Assembly (NCBI GenBank): GCA_036401195.1
Contig: DASWVQ010000013.1
Location: forward strand, 54,277-118,276
DNA: 64,000 nucleotides
Direction: 5' to 3'
DNA from: JACDHQ01 sp036401195
GTDB taxonomy: Bacteria; Gemmatimonadota; Gemmatimonadetes; Gemmatimonadales; Gemmatimonadaceae
Shown here piece after piece: positions 8,901 to 18,966 of the stretch; positions within the stretch are counted from its first letter, which is position 1; the number at the start of each line of letters is the position of its first letter. The translations under genes were made by a program, and so were the position numbers. The notes under the pieces are model-generated. The model did not search any database. It was not told the origin of the DNA and saw nothing but the letters and a program-made list of their open reading frames with translations.

Positions 8901-9114
8901 TCACCGCCTCCTCGATCGGCTTCGAGATCTCGCGCATCATCACCTCCGGGCTGGCGCCCGGGTAGGTGGTGTTCACGATCACGACCGGGTAGGTGATGTC
9001 GGGGTACTCATCGATCGCGAGGCGGCGGTAACTCACGACGCCGAGCACCACGAGCGCCACCATCATCATGGTGGCGAAGACGGGGCGGCGGATGGAGACA
9101 TCGGACAGGAACAT
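5944..9114 (-). CDS. RND efflux pump permease (HAE1/AcrB type)
   Basis: A 1056-residue inner-membrane proton-driven drug exporter of normal length. It opens with MFLSDVSIRRPVFATMMMVA (TM1), followed by the periplasmic porter domain with NTTYPGASPEVM. TM4 contains the proton-relay pair Asp400-Asp401 (GLLIDDAIVVREN). The second half repeats the fold, with VTKNGILLVDFTNQ in TM10 and ARIRLRPIIMTTVAMIFGM in TM11. The C-terminal tail is short. It is the last gene of a three-gene operon, two bases after the adaptor stop. Substrates cannot be deduced; the IDEYPDI and NTEDPI motifs place it with the MdtB/MexF-like heavy-drug-export branch rather than the metal-exporting CusA branch. Confidence 0.95.
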   Translation of the reverse strand: MFLSDVSIRRPVFATMMMVALVVLGVVSYRRLAIDEYPDITYPVVIVNTTYPGASPEVMMREISKPIEEAVNTTQGIKEVTSTSLQGISLVRVQFNLGVDINNARQEVQGKVARIRRQLPPNTEDPIIQTFDPNASPIMSVTVQSGERSLRELTDMAEEAIATRFEAIPGVGAVNRVGGIRRVIRVQLDPDAMRAYGVSPAQVISALDRENQEVPAGRVIRGAQEQLVRITGRIADPMAFGDVAVSVRNGVAVKVRDVATVIDGTEDQRNASEIGDAPTVSLDILKISGSNTVEVADSVRAAAADLERSLPQDVRLRVIRDDSRRIRDSVNAVRHELLFGAVLTILIVYLFLNSWRSTVITGLTLPISIISSFFVMWVFDFTLNTMTLLALALSIGLLIDDAIVVRENIVRHLEMGKDHDTAAREGTSEIGLAVFSTTLAVVAVFVPVAFMGGMIGKIFFQFGVTVAFAVIVSLFVSFTLDPMLSSVWYDPEIESGGKAAAHGALHASGARRRINPIRRVALAFNEWFERVSDRYPGWLAGALRRRSVVLGGAAASIVAAVLLIPTLGFTWMPDVDGGEFNVSFRTTPGSSLEYTVAKGREIAGFLQQAPEVEFTYLTVGGGFRGTPNNGSIFVRLREKKDRSRSLAEIQDDLRGKLRNIPGVRPSIMGSRSIFGGYRQPIAVNVQGPEPTRLKLAAARVLDTMRAVPGVAEPQSSEEGEIPQLDVRVDRQEAWRAGLGIETIASTLQPLFAGQRATRWEDPQGYSHDVLVVYPDSMRTSAADVGGISIPTTGGGSTGAAIVPLSQVAEVRAGVGPQQIERRALEQQVSISAGVLPGYAMGDVANDVKAAIGRMGLPPGYRTVFTGDVQNLQETTGYVLEALGLAVVFIYLILASLFGSFLQPLAIMLALPLSFIGVALALLVTRGNINVMTMIGVIMLMGLVTKNGILLVDFTNQRRAEGVPRDRAILEAARIRLRPIIMTTVAMIFGMIPAALALGEGSEQRAPMARAVIGGLITSTLLTLFVVPVVYTMIDDGLAFVRRRRGLAAEPLPAAGD

Positions 9115-9116
9115 GG

Positions 9117-10298
9117 CTACTTCCCCTCGCGGCTGCCCGCGACGACGACCTTCATGCCGCGCCCGATCGTTCCCACGTTCCCCACGATCACGCGGTCGCC
9201 CTCGCGCAGGCCGTCGAGCACCTGCACGAGGCGGCGGGCCTCGTCCACGACGCCGAGCGTGAGCTCCGCGACGGCCGTCTGGTCGCTGCTGATGACGTAG
9301 GCGAACGGCCGGTCGCCCGTGGGCGACTGGCGCACCGCGGCCAGCGGGATGGCGAGGGCGCCGTCGAGGCGCCGGGCGACGACGCGGCCGCTGGCGAAGG
9401 TGCCGCCGCGGATGCGGTTGCCGGGGTTGGGCACCTGCACATACACGGTGGCGGTGCGTGTGGTGGGATCGATCGTGGGGCTCATCCGGGCCACGCGCCC
9501 GTCGAGGCTGGCGCCGTCGGCGGCGAAGTGGACGACCTGCCCCACGCGCACGGCGCTCGACTGGCGGGCCGGAACGTTGGCCGCCAGCTCGAGGGTCTGC
9601 CCACGCACGAGGGTGAACAGCGTCGCGCCCCGCGAGAGGTGCTCGCCAGGCTGCACGGTGCGCTTCTCGATCACCCCGGCGGCGGGGGCAACCACGCGAG
9701 TGTCGCGCGACTGGTTGCTCGCGGCGCGGAGCCGGGCGTCGGCCGCGGCGAGCCGCGCCTGGGCTGCCGCCACCTGCTGCTGCGCGGTGCGCAGGTCGCG
9801 CTCGGCGACCGCCCCCTGCGTGAACAGCGCCTGCGTCTGCTCCAGGTTCCAGCGGGCGGTGGAGAGGTCGGAGGCGGCGGAGGTGCGGTCGGCGACGGCG
9901 CTGGTGCGCGCGCTCTCCTGTTCGGTGGCCTCGAAGCGGGCGAGCAGCTCCCCCTGGCGCACCGACTGGCCCTCGCGGACGTACACCGCCTGGAGGTCGC
10001 CCTCGATGCGCGCGCGCACGGCGATGGTCTCCATGGGGCGGAGGTCCCCGTTGATGGCGACTGATTCCTCGAGGGGGGACCGGCCCACCGTGGCGACGTC
10101 GGTCGCTGCGAGGGTCAGGGTGGGCGCCGTGCGCCCCCCGGCGCCGGGGCGGCCGGCGGGCGCCCCGGCCTGGGTCGCCGGCGCGGCCTGGGTGTCGTCG
10201 CTCCCGCAGGCGGTGGAACAGCCGAGCAGGACCGCGCCGACGACGGCACGGCGGAACAGGAAGGCGGGGCGCGCGAAGTCAGCGGGTCGACGGGACAC
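9117..10298 (-). CDS. RND efflux periplasmic adaptor lipoprotein
   Basis: A 393-residue membrane-fusion protein. A basic start and hydrophobic stretch lead to a lipobox (VLLGC, Cys27), so it should be a lipoprotein in the periplasm. The order after that is a Gly/Pro/Ala linker, a barrel-sandwich lipoyl half (VRARIEGDLQAVYVREGQSV), an alpha-hairpin with Ala/Gln-rich heptads, the second lipoyl half (VVAPAAGVIEKRTVQPGEHL), a beta-barrel, and the membrane-proximal domain. It bridges the pump and the TolC-like channel. Its start lies inside the upstream channel gene (20-base overlap), and the pump follows two bases after its stop. Confidence 0.93.
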   Translation of the reverse strand: MSRRPADFARPAFLFRRAVVGAVLLGCSTACGSDDTQAAPATQAGAPAGRPGAGGRTAPTLTLAATDVATVGRSPLEESVAINGDLRPMETIAVRARIEGDLQAVYVREGQSVRQGELLARFEATEQESARTSAVADRTSAASDLSTARWNLEQTQALFTQGAVAERDLRTAQQQVAAAQARLAAADARLRAASNQSRDTRVVAPAAGVIEKRTVQPGEHLSRGATLFTLVRGQTLELAANVPARQSSAVRVGQVVHFAADGASLDGRVARMSPTIDPTTRTATVYVQVPNPGNRIRGGTFASGRVVARRLDGALAIPLAAVRQSPTGDRPFAYVISSDQTAVAELTLGVVDEARRLVQVLDGLREGDRVIVGNVGTIGRGMKVVVAGSREGK

Positions 10299-11805
10299 TG
10301 GAGCTCATGGAAGGACGGTCGGCGCCGGGACGGACTTCGCCGCCGGCGGTCAACGGGATCGCGCGGCCGAGGGCACGCGCCAGGTCCACGCTGGCAAGAT
10401 GGAGTTCGGCCACGGCGCGGGCCTCGCCGGTCTGCGCGGTGAGGAGCGCGAGCTGCGCGTCGGTCACCTCGAGCTGGGTGGAGAGGCCGCGGTTGAAGCG
10501 GAGGGTCGCGAGGCGGAAGGCTTCCTCGGCCTCGCTGCTCGTGGCGCGGCGTGCGTCGAAGGTCGCCTCGGCGCGCGCCAGCTCGGCGCGCGCGCGGGCG
10601 ACGTCCACCGCCACCTCCTCACGCGTCTGGCGCAGTTCGAGCTCGGCGAGGCGGCGGTTGGCCTGGGCGAGGTCCAGGTTGCCCTTGGCGCGCAGGCCGT
10701 CGAAGAGGGGGAGGGAGAAGGTGAACCCGAAGGAGCCATCCTCGAACCACCCCCCGTTCTGGCAGACGCGCGTGGCCGCGCTCCCCGCCGGGCAGAGCGC
10801 GTTGGAGGCGAACCCGCGGCTGGTGGGGAAGCGGTTCTGGCCGGCCGGGGGGAGGGCGGTGAAGCCCCCCGAGGCCTGGAAGGCGAGGGTGGGGAGGAAG
10901 TCGGCCCGGGCGATCGCCACCCCTTCACGCCGCGCCCGAAGGGTCGCCTCCGCGGCCTGGAGCGCCGCCCGCCCGACGGGGAGTGGCGCGGACTCGGCGT
11001 CCGCGCCCAGCCGCGCGGCGAGGGCGCGCGTCGCGTCGGGGTCGAGCGTGGTGGTGAGCGCCACCGGCTGTTCCACCGGGATGTTCAGGAGGCGCTTGAG
11101 CTCGAGCATCGCGAGCTCGTGGTCGTTGCGCGCCTGGATCACGAGGGGCTCGATGTTCGCGCGCTCGACCCGGGCGCGCAGCACGTCGTAGCGCGCCGCC
11201 CGGCCAGCCTTCTCGAACTGCTCCACCTGCGCGAGGCGCTCGCCGGAGAGCTGGAGGTTGCGGGCCTGGAGGCCGGCGATGCGTCCGGTGACGAGGGCGT
11301 CGAGGTACGCCCGCTGGACGGCGACAGTGACGGTGGCGCGAGTCTCGGCGGCGGTGAGCCGCGAGGCGGCGCGCACGTCGGTTGCGGCGCGCGAGGCGGC
11401 GATCAGGCGCCCTCCCTGGAAGAGGGGCTGCGAGAAGCTGAAGGTGGAGGTGTAGCTGTTCGGCTGGTTGAACACCGACCCCACGATCGCGGCGCGGGCG
11501 TTGGCGAACTGGTGGGTGTAGCCGCTGTTGAAGCGCAGCTGGGGGAGGGCGCCGGCGCGGGCGGTGGTCACCTGGGCGTCGGCGATTTCCGTGAGGGCGA
11601 TCGCCTGTTGCACCTCGTCGGAGGTGGCGAGGGCGATGCCGACGGCGTCGGAAAGGGAGAGGTGGGTGGTGTCGGGTGCCGCCACCCCGTGCGCGGCGGC
11701 GAGGGGGGCGGACGCGGCAGAAGTGGCGGCGGACTGGGCGGCCGCCGACGACAGCAGCGCGCTCGCGGCCAGCGCGAGCGCGGAAAGTTTCGCGGTGGGA
11801 ATCAT
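10279..11805 (-). CDS. TolC-family outer membrane efflux protein
   Basis: A 508-residue outer-membrane channel with an N-terminal signal peptide (residues 1 to about 23, ending SSAAA). Two repeated OEP domains follow: LSLSDAVGIALATSDEVQQA starts the first, and Ala/Glu/Arg-rich helices near the C-terminus include RQTREEVAVDVARARAELAR. The second repeat carries NRGLSTQLEVTDAQLALLTA, a classic TolC motif. It is first in the operon; the adaptor and pump follow. Upstream on the minus strand is a TATAGC box five bases before the ATG, a weaker version of the leaderless pattern. Cys residues in a mid-protein loop (CPAGSAATRVC) could form a disulfide. Confidence 0.93.
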   Translation of the reverse strand: MIPTAKLSALALAASALLSSAAAQSAATSAASAPLAAAHGVAAPDTTHLSLSDAVGIALATSDEVQQAIALTEIADAQVTTARAGALPQLRFNSGYTHQFANARAAIVGSVFNQPNSYTSTFSFSQPLFQGGRLIAASRAATDVRAASRLTAAETRATVTVAVQRAYLDALVTGRIAGLQARNLQLSGERLAQVEQFEKAGRAARYDVLRARVERANIEPLVIQARNDHELAMLELKRLLNIPVEQPVALTTTLDPDATRALAARLGADAESAPLPVGRAALQAAEATLRARREGVAIARADFLPTLAFQASGGFTALPPAGQNRFPTSRGFASNALCPAGSAATRVCQNGGWFEDGSFGFTFSLPLFDGLRAKGNLDLAQANRRLAELELRQTREEVAVDVARARAELARAEATFDARRATSSEAEEAFRLATLRFNRGLSTQLEVTDAQLALLTAQTGEARAVAELHLASVDLARALGRAIPLTAGGEVRPGADRPSMSSSVPSTR

Positions 11806-11982
11806 CCCCCGCTATACGCCCGGGCGCGCGAATGCGTTGCGCGCCGGATCGGGCGAATGTGTTGCGGTGGCGGAACTTGGACGAACTCAGGCGGTGCCGG
11901 CATCCGGGGGCGCCTGCTGCTGAATCGTCGCCCCCGGCAAAGGTCTCATATGGCGCCATTAAGGCGTCATGGTGACGCAATA

Positions 11983-12426
11983 CTACTGCTGGTGCTGGCC
12001 GCCGGGCCGGGAGATCGCCTCGACCGTCTGCTCGGACTGCTGGTCGTCGCGGGCCTTCCGGACGACGTCGGCCTGGGAGACGATCCCCACGAGGGCGCCG
12101 CGCTCGTCGACGATGGGGATGCGGCGGACCTGCTCGTCAGCCATCCGGCGCATCACGTCGTCCATCGAGGCATCGGCGCTGAGGGTGGCCAGCCGGCTCT
12201 CCGTCATCACCTCGCTCACGCGGGTGTCGCCGTCGCGCCCCTCGGCGACCACGCGGATGGCGATGTCGCGGTCGGTCACCATCCCCACGAGCCGTCGGGA
12301 GTCGCTGGACTCGACCACCGGGATGGCGCCGGTGTCCTCGCGCTGCATGAGCTGCGCGACGTCGCGCACCGTGGTGGCCGGCGTCACGCAGGCCGGGTCC
12401 TTCGTCATGATGTCCTGGATCTTCAT
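11983..12426 (-). CDS. Two-CBS-domain protein
   Basis: A 147-residue stand-alone CBS pair. The first CBS runs from IMTKDPACVTPATTVRDVAQ to VGMVTDRDIAIRVVAEG, the second from VSEVMTESRLATLSADASMD to VGIVSQADVVRK. Such modules bind adenosine nucleotides and act as energy or redox sensors. The TDRDI and S(Q)AD motifs carry the usual ribose-contacting Asp. The tail is short and Gln-rich. Two ATGs in a row occur at 12429 and 12426; GGAGG is five bases before the second, which is preferred. It is divergent from glnA across 119 bases, so it might be co-regulated with nitrogen assimilation, but no shared operator is visible. Confidence 0.88.
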   Translation of the reverse strand: MKIQDIMTKDPACVTPATTVRDVAQLMQREDTGAIPVVESSDSRRLVGMVTDRDIAIRVVAEGRDGDTRVSEVMTESRLATLSADASMDDVMRRMADEQVRRIPIVDERGALVGIVSQADVVRKARDDQQSEQTVEAISRPGGQHQQ

Positions 12427-12545
12427 CATCCCCTCCAACGGGTGAATGGCATTGCCGTGTGCAGACCACGGATGGGGGGGCAATCGATGTGCCGGGGGCG
12501 CGATCGCGGGTTGCTGCCGGGTGACGGCCCGAGCAGCTTTGCAGC

Positions 12546-13919
12546 ATGACCGGAAGCCGCTCCGCCTCCCGCTCCCTCGTCCCCGACGCCCGGGGCGCCC
12601 GTGCCGCCGACATCCTCGAGCTCACGCACTCGCTCTCCGTGCGCTCGATGCGGCTGCAGTTCACCGACATCCTCGGGATCAACAAGAACGTCGAGGTGCC
12701 CGCGTCGCAGTTCGCCAAGGCGCTGGCCGGCGACATGATGTTCGACGGTTCCTCGATCGAAGGGTTCGTGCGGGTGGAGGAGTCGGACATGCTCCTCGCC
12801 CCGGACCTCTCCACCTTCCAGGTGTACCCGTGGGGGGACCCGCAGGCGCGCATCGGCCGGGTGATCTGCGACATCAATCGCCCCGACGGCACCCCCTTCC
12901 CGGGGGACCCGCGCGGGGTGCTGAAGCGCCAGATCGCGCGCGCGGCGGCGATGGGCTACACGATGAACGCGGGGATGGAGGCGGAGTTCTTCCTCTTCAA
13001 GCCCGGGCCCGACGGCACGCCGAGCACGGTGACGCACGACGTGGGCGGCTACTTCGACCTCGCCCCGGCGGACCTGGGCGAGGAAGCGCGCCGGGCGATG
13101 GTGGACGTGCTGGAGCAGATGGGCTTCGAGGTGGAGGCCTCGCACCACGAAGTGGCGCATGGGCAGCACGAGATCGACTTCCGCTACGCCGACGCGCTCA
13201 CCACGGCCGACAACATCGCCACCTTCCGCTTCGTGGTGAAGCACGTGGCGCAGCAGTTCGGGCTCATCGCCTCCTTCATGCCGAAGCCGATCTACGGGCA
13301 GAACGGGAGCGGCATGCACACGCACCAGTCGCTCTTCCGCGGGAAGGAGAACGCCTTCCACGATCCGAAGGCGGAGTGGGAGCTGTCGAAGGTCGCGCTG
13401 CACTACATCGGCGGGCTGCTGCGGCATGCGCGGGGGATGTGCGCGATCACGAACCCGCTCGTGAATTCCTTCAAGCGGCTCGTGCCCGGCTACGAGGCCC
13501 CGGTGAACGTGGCGTGGTCGATGCGCAATCGCTCGCCGCTGATCCGCGTGCCCGACCGGCGCGGGGTGGGGACCCGCGTGGAGCAGCGCATGCCCGATCC
13601 CGCCGCCAACCCGTACCTGGCGCTCGCGGTGATGCTCGCCGCCGGGCTGGATGGGATCGAGACCGAGGCCGACTGGCGCGAGCCGGTGAACGAGAACATC
13701 TGGGAGATGAGCTTCCGCGAGCGGCGGCGGCTGCGGATCGACGACCTGCCCCACGACCTCAACGAGGCGCTCGACGAGCTGGAGAAGGACGACGTCATCA
13801 ACGAGGCGCTGGGCAAGCACGTCGCCCGGCACTTCGTGGACGCCAAGCGCCAGGAGTGGCGGGACTACATCACCCAGGTCTCGGCGTGGGAGCTGGAGCA
13901 GTACCTGGCGAAGTACTGA
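12546..13919 (+). CDS. glnA: Glutamine synthetase type I (GSI-alpha-like)
   Basis: A 457-residue glutamine synthetase that condenses glutamate, ammonia and ATP into glutamine in the cytosol. The sequence shows the beta-grasp domain start (RLQFTDILGINKNVEVP), FDGSSIEGF, the metal/substrate Glu segment (NAGMEAEFFLF), the ATP-binding NGSGMHTHQSLF, and the glutamate-binding NPLVNSFKRLVPGYEAP. The adenylylation loop found in GSI-beta (NLYDLPPEE) is replaced by RLRIDDLPHDL with no Tyr, so control by adenylylation is unlikely; feedback or GlnR-like control is typical of GSI-alpha. It has no adjacent regulator. A type III enzyme is encoded 2.6 kb downstream on the other strand. Confidence 0.95.
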   Translation: MTGSRSASRSLVPDARGARAADILELTHSLSVRSMRLQFTDILGINKNVEVPASQFAKALAGDMMFDGSSIEGFVRVEESDMLLAPDLSTFQVYPWGDPQARIGRVICDINRPDGTPFPGDPRGVLKRQIARAAAMGYTMNAGMEAEFFLFKPGPDGTPSTVTHDVGGYFDLAPADLGEEARRAMVDVLEQMGFEVEASHHEVAHGQHEIDFRYADALTTADNIATFRFVVKHVAQQFGLIASFMPKPIYGQNGSGMHTHQSLFRGKENAFHDPKAEWELSKVALHYIGGLLRHARGMCAITNPLVNSFKRLVPGYEAPVNVAWSMRNRSPLIRVPDRRGVGTRVEQRMPDPAANPYLALAVMLAAGLDGIETEADWREPVNENIWEMSFRERRRLRIDDLPHDLNEALDELEKDDVINEALGKHVARHFVDAKRQEWRDYITQVSAWELEQYLAKY

Positions 13920-13925
13920 TTTACG

Positions 13926-13939
13926 CCCGGACATCCGGG
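13926..13939 (+). terminator. Short hairpin after glnA
   Basis: CCCGGACATCCGGG, seven bases past the glnA stop, can form a six-pair stem with a two-base loop. It is short and lacks a T-run, so termination here is only possible. Confidence 0.25.
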
Positions 13940-13981
13940 TGAGCCCCCCGGCCAGCCGTGCCTCTACCGGCGCGACGGAAG

Positions 13982-14014
13982 ATTCCTCGGTCGCTGCGCT
14001 CCCTCGGAATGACA
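13982..14014. repeat. Short dispersed repeat (GGAATGAC type)
   Basis: The motif begins gattcctcgg and ends ccctcggaatgac. Its reverse complement starts GTCATTCCGAG and ends CGAGGAATC. Related copies are at 30228-30251 and 60239-60263, all in intergenic DNA. Confidence 0.6.
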
Positions 14015-14113
14015 AGACCGGATTGACCGGCCCCCCACCGCCGGGGTTGGGCATCTGGCGTGTTCTCCCGGCGCCCCTATCTTGGACCGCTTCCCCCACC
14101 TGAGTCCCGATCC

Positions 14114-15031
14114 ATGCGTGCTGCTCCCCGGTTCCTCGCCCTCGGCCTCGCGGCCGCGTCGCTCGCCCTTGCCCCCGCCCCCGCGAGCGCCCAGTTCGGC
14201 AAGATGATGAAGAAGGCCGCCGAGAAGGCGGCCGAGAAGGTGGGAGAAAAGGCGGGCGACAAGGCCGCCGAGAAGGCGGGCGTGGACCAGGCGGGGGCGC
14301 CGGCCCGCGGCCGCTGCGCCGCCCCCACCTTCGACGACGTGCGCGTGGAGCTCACCGCGGCGCGGCTCGACGGGATCGTGAAGGCGCTCAAGGTGGAGAA
14401 GGAGTCCGGCGGCGCGCAGCGCGCCTCGCTCGTGTCGCGCCAGGAGGCGGCGCAGCAGCGCCTCTACGAAGTGGAGAACAGCGAGTCGATCCGCCGCGCC
14501 GAGGAGAGCCAGGGGGAGTACCGCTCCTGCCGGGACGATCACTTCCGCGGGGTGATGGAAGCGAAGATGGAGAAGATGCAGGCCGACGGCGGCGGCAGCC
14601 CCGAGGTGATGCGCGTGATGCGCGAGCACAACGAGCGGATCCAGGCGGCCGCCGCGAAGGGCGACACCGAGCACGCGAAGGCGCTGCAGGACTCCACCCT
14701 CTGGTATTACCAGAAGGCGTTCGGCCCCACGAAGGCCGACACCGCCGCCATGGTGGCGAAGTGCGGGACGCCGCCGGCGCCCTCGGCGCGCATCGCCGAG
14801 CGGGACTCCCTGCGCCGGGTGGTGCGCCAGCTCAACGACCAGATCCGCGCCATCGACGACCGCAACGAGTCGGCGGTGCGCAGCGCGTCGGGGCTCTCGG
14901 GGGTGCAGCTCGGGCAGGCCCGTGAGCGGATCATCACCGCGCTCGGCGGCACGACCTGCGGATACACCGAGCAGGAGCTCGAGGGGATCAAGGCGCGTCG
15001 CGCCGAGCTCGAGGCGCTGCTGAAGGGCTGA
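14114..15031 (+). CDS. Exported hypothetical protein with charged helical region
   Basis: A 305-residue protein with a clear signal peptide (residues 1 to about 25, cleaved after SAQ). The mature part begins with amphipathic Lys/Ala repeats (KMMKKAAEKAAEKVGEKAGD), followed by helical segments rich in Glu, Arg and Gln. Several Cys residues (CAAP, YRSC, KCGTPP, TCGYTEQELEG) suggest disulfides. No catalytic motif was recognised. The ATG at 14114 is chosen because the signal peptide starts there; the leader has no Shine-Dalgarno and is C-rich, behind a TATCTT box at about 14088. The stop overlaps the next gene's ATG by one base, so they form an operon. Confidence 0.75.
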   Translation: MRAAPRFLALGLAAASLALAPAPASAQFGKMMKKAAEKAAEKVGEKAGDKAAEKAGVDQAGAPARGRCAAPTFDDVRVELTAARLDGIVKALKVEKESGGAQRASLVSRQEAAQQRLYEVENSESIRRAEESQGEYRSCRDDHFRGVMEAKMEKMQADGGGSPEVMRVMREHNERIQAAAAKGDTEHAKALQDSTLWYYQKAFGPTKADTAAMVAKCGTPPAPSARIAERDSLRRVVRQLNDQIRAIDDRNESAVRSASGLSGVQLGQARERIITALGGTTCGYTEQELEGIKARRAELEALLKG

Positions 15032-15975
15032 TGCGGCTTCACCTCCTGCGCGCCGCGCTCCTCTCCGGGGGCGCGGCGTTGTCGTTCCTCCTCCTCGTGC
15101 CGCGCGCCGGCGCCGCCCAGTCGCTCCCCGCGAGCGCGCTCGCGGTGGCGGTGGGAGGGGAGTGGATGGAGTGGTGGCGCTCCGATCGCGCCCCCGTCGC
15201 CTGGCGCGGCGCCGATCCCACGGTGCGGCGCGCCCTGCGCTGGGAGCCGGTGCAGCGCGGGGTGGACATGGCGGAGCTCCGGCTGCGCGGCACAGGGGAG
15301 GCGTGGCGCACGCGGGTGATCGTCGTGCGCATCGATCCGGCCGCGGTGCGGCTTCGCGCGGTGGCCGGGGAGGCACAGGGCGCCGGGCGCGCCGCCTGGG
15401 CGATCGACGCGGCCCCGGCGAACGCGATCGCGGCGTTCAACGCGGGGCAGTTCACCGGCGCCTCCCCGTGGGGATGGGTGGTGCGCGACGGGGTCGAGCA
15501 GCTCTCCCCGGGCCACGGGCCCCTTGCGCCCGCCTTCGTGGTGGACACGATGGGGAGCGTGCGCTGGCTCTTCCCCCCCATCGCGGCCGACGCCGCACCG
15601 GGAGTGTCCGCTGCCTTCCAGTCCTACCCCACGCTGCTGGTGGACGGCGCGATTCCCGCCGCGCTCCGCACCGCGGGCTCGGGGGTGGACCTGGCGCACC
15701 GCGATGCGCGCTTCACGCTCTGCACCCTCGGCGATGGCGGCGTGCTGCTGGCGATGACCCGGTTCGATGCGCTGGGTGGCGTGCTCGACTCGGCGCCCTT
15801 CGGCATCACGACCCCGGAGCAGGCCGCGCTGGCCGGGGCGCTCGGCTGTCGCACGGCGATGGCGCTGGATGGCGGAATCTCCGCGCAGCTCCTGCTGCGC
15901 GACGGGGCCGGCCGGGTCCAGCGCTGGGAGGGGATGCGACGCGTCCCCCTGGGGATGGTGGTGCTGCCGCGCTGA
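15031..15975 (+). CDS. Phosphodiester glycosidase family (NAGPA-like) exported protein
   Basis: A 314-residue secreted protein. The signal peptide spans about residues 1-30 (ending GAAQ). The body matches the phosphodiester glycosidase/NAGPA family: AIAAFNAGQFTG at about 132-143, then FQSYPTLLVDG, HRDARFTLC, and the C-terminal MALDGGISAQLLL with the DGG motif typical of this fold. Related bacterial proteins cleave glycosidic phosphodiesters, such as N-acetylglucosamine-1-phosphate diesters, or act in cell-wall polymer metabolism. The substrate here is unknown. It is coupled to the upstream exported gene by a one-base overlap (TGATG) and is convergent, with no gap, with the lipoprotein on the other strand (shared TGATCA). 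Confidence 0.8.
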   Translation: MRLHLLRAALLSGGAALSFLLLVPRAGAAQSLPASALAVAVGGEWMEWWRSDRAPVAWRGADPTVRRALRWEPVQRGVDMAELRLRGTGEAWRTRVIVVRIDPAAVRLRAVAGEAQGAGRAAWAIDAAPANAIAAFNAGQFTGASPWGWVVRDGVEQLSPGHGPLAPAFVVDTMGSVRWLFPPIAADAAPGVSAAFQSYPTLLVDGAIPAALRTAGSGVDLAHRDARFTLCTLGDGGVLLAMTRFDALGGVLDSAPFGITTPEQAALAGALGCRTAMALDGGISAQLLLRDGAGRVQRWEGMRRVPLGMVVLPR

Positions 15976-16371
15976 TCAGCGCTTCTGCACGCGGAAGTTG
16001 ACGGCCCCCGATGCGCCCTGCAGCACCACGCGGATGCGCCAGCTTCCCGCCTGCCCGGCGGTCGTCTGGAAGGTGCCGTTCTCGGTGAGCGCCTTCGCAT
16101 AGACCGTGGCGCCCGCCGCGTCGAGGATCGTGACGTTCGCCGTCCCCGCGGTGAGGGAGGTGGACTGGTTCACGTTGGCCGACGTGCCGGAGTTCTGCCA
16201 GGGATACTCGACGCTCGTCGTCACGTTCGTGAGGGCCGTCACCTGGAACTGGAAGTTGTCGGCCGCGTTGCCGATCTCCGGCTGGAAGGGGGCGAGGGTG
16301 CTGTCGCCGCAGGCGGCGAGGGCGAGCGACACGAGGGCCGGCGCGAGCGCGCGGCGAAGCAGGTGGTGCAT
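15976..16371 (-). CDS. Small beta-rich lipoprotein
   Basis: 131 residues. The signal peptide ends in a lipobox (LALAAC, Cys21). The rest is a Thr/Ser/Val-rich beta-sandwich-like stretch (DNFQFQVTALTNVTTSVEYP through GSWRIRVVLQGASGAVNFRV), reminiscent of a small PPC-like or immunoglobulin-like exported module. The frame is open further upstream, but the ATG at 16371 starts the signal peptide and has GGAG eight bases away. No function was recognised. It abuts the phosphodiester glycosidase end to end. Confidence 0.75.
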   Translation of the reverse strand: MHHLLRRALAPALVSLALAACGDSTLAPFQPEIGNAADNFQFQVTALTNVTTSVEYPWQNSGTSANVNQSTSLTAGTANVTILDAAGATVYAKALTENGTFQTTAGQAGSWRIRVVLQGASGAVNFRVQKR

Positions 16372-16459
16372 GCGGGGCTCCGGATCTGGTGGGCCGTGAA
16401 TCTGGGGCGCGGCCCCCGCGAACACCGTGCCGAATATCACTGAAACGACATAAACGAAT

Positions 16460-16492
16460 GAAGGGCCGCTCCCCACCGGGGAACGGCCCTTC
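16460..16492 (-). terminator. Rho-independent terminator of glnN
   Basis: Arms GAAGGGCCG and CGGCCCTTC enclose a GGGG/CCCC inner stem; on the minus strand the tract ATTCGTTTATG follows. It sits 18 bases past the glnN stop. Confidence 0.7.
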
Positions 16493-16509
16493 GCTTCGCG
16501 ACATCCGGA

Positions 16510-18762
<2,253 letters not shown>

Positions 18763-18817
18763 GGACGACGGGCTCCGGGCGTGAGGGCGTGAAGGGCGGG
18801 TGTGGCCGACTCGGCCG

Positions 18818-18847
18818 AATCTATCCGATGATCACGAAAAATTGCAA
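18818..18847 (-). promoter_or_regulatory. Promoter of glnN in an AT-rich patch
   Basis: On the minus strand, TTGCAA (18847-18842) and TAGATT (18823-18818) are 18 bases apart. The surrounding 18825-18935 is strikingly AT-rich with A- and T-tracts, unlike the rest of the window, as expected for a regulated promoter with curved DNA. No clear palindromic operator was identified. Confidence 0.45.
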
Positions 18848-18966
18848 GAAACGCACAAAATCACGGACGATTCCGCAGAAAGCGCCGATAAACAAACGAA
18901 CTGCGACTCACAAAGAGCTGATTTGGCGATATGCAAGCGGCACTTTCTGCCCGGGACAGGGCCAGT

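Noticed and set aside
5893..9300. Very long open frame on the plus strand (over 1100 codons) opposite the RND operon
   Set aside because: It is a GC-rich antisense shadow: Arg/His/Gly/Asp-rich composition, no domain, and the minus strand encodes a clear RND pump and adaptor.
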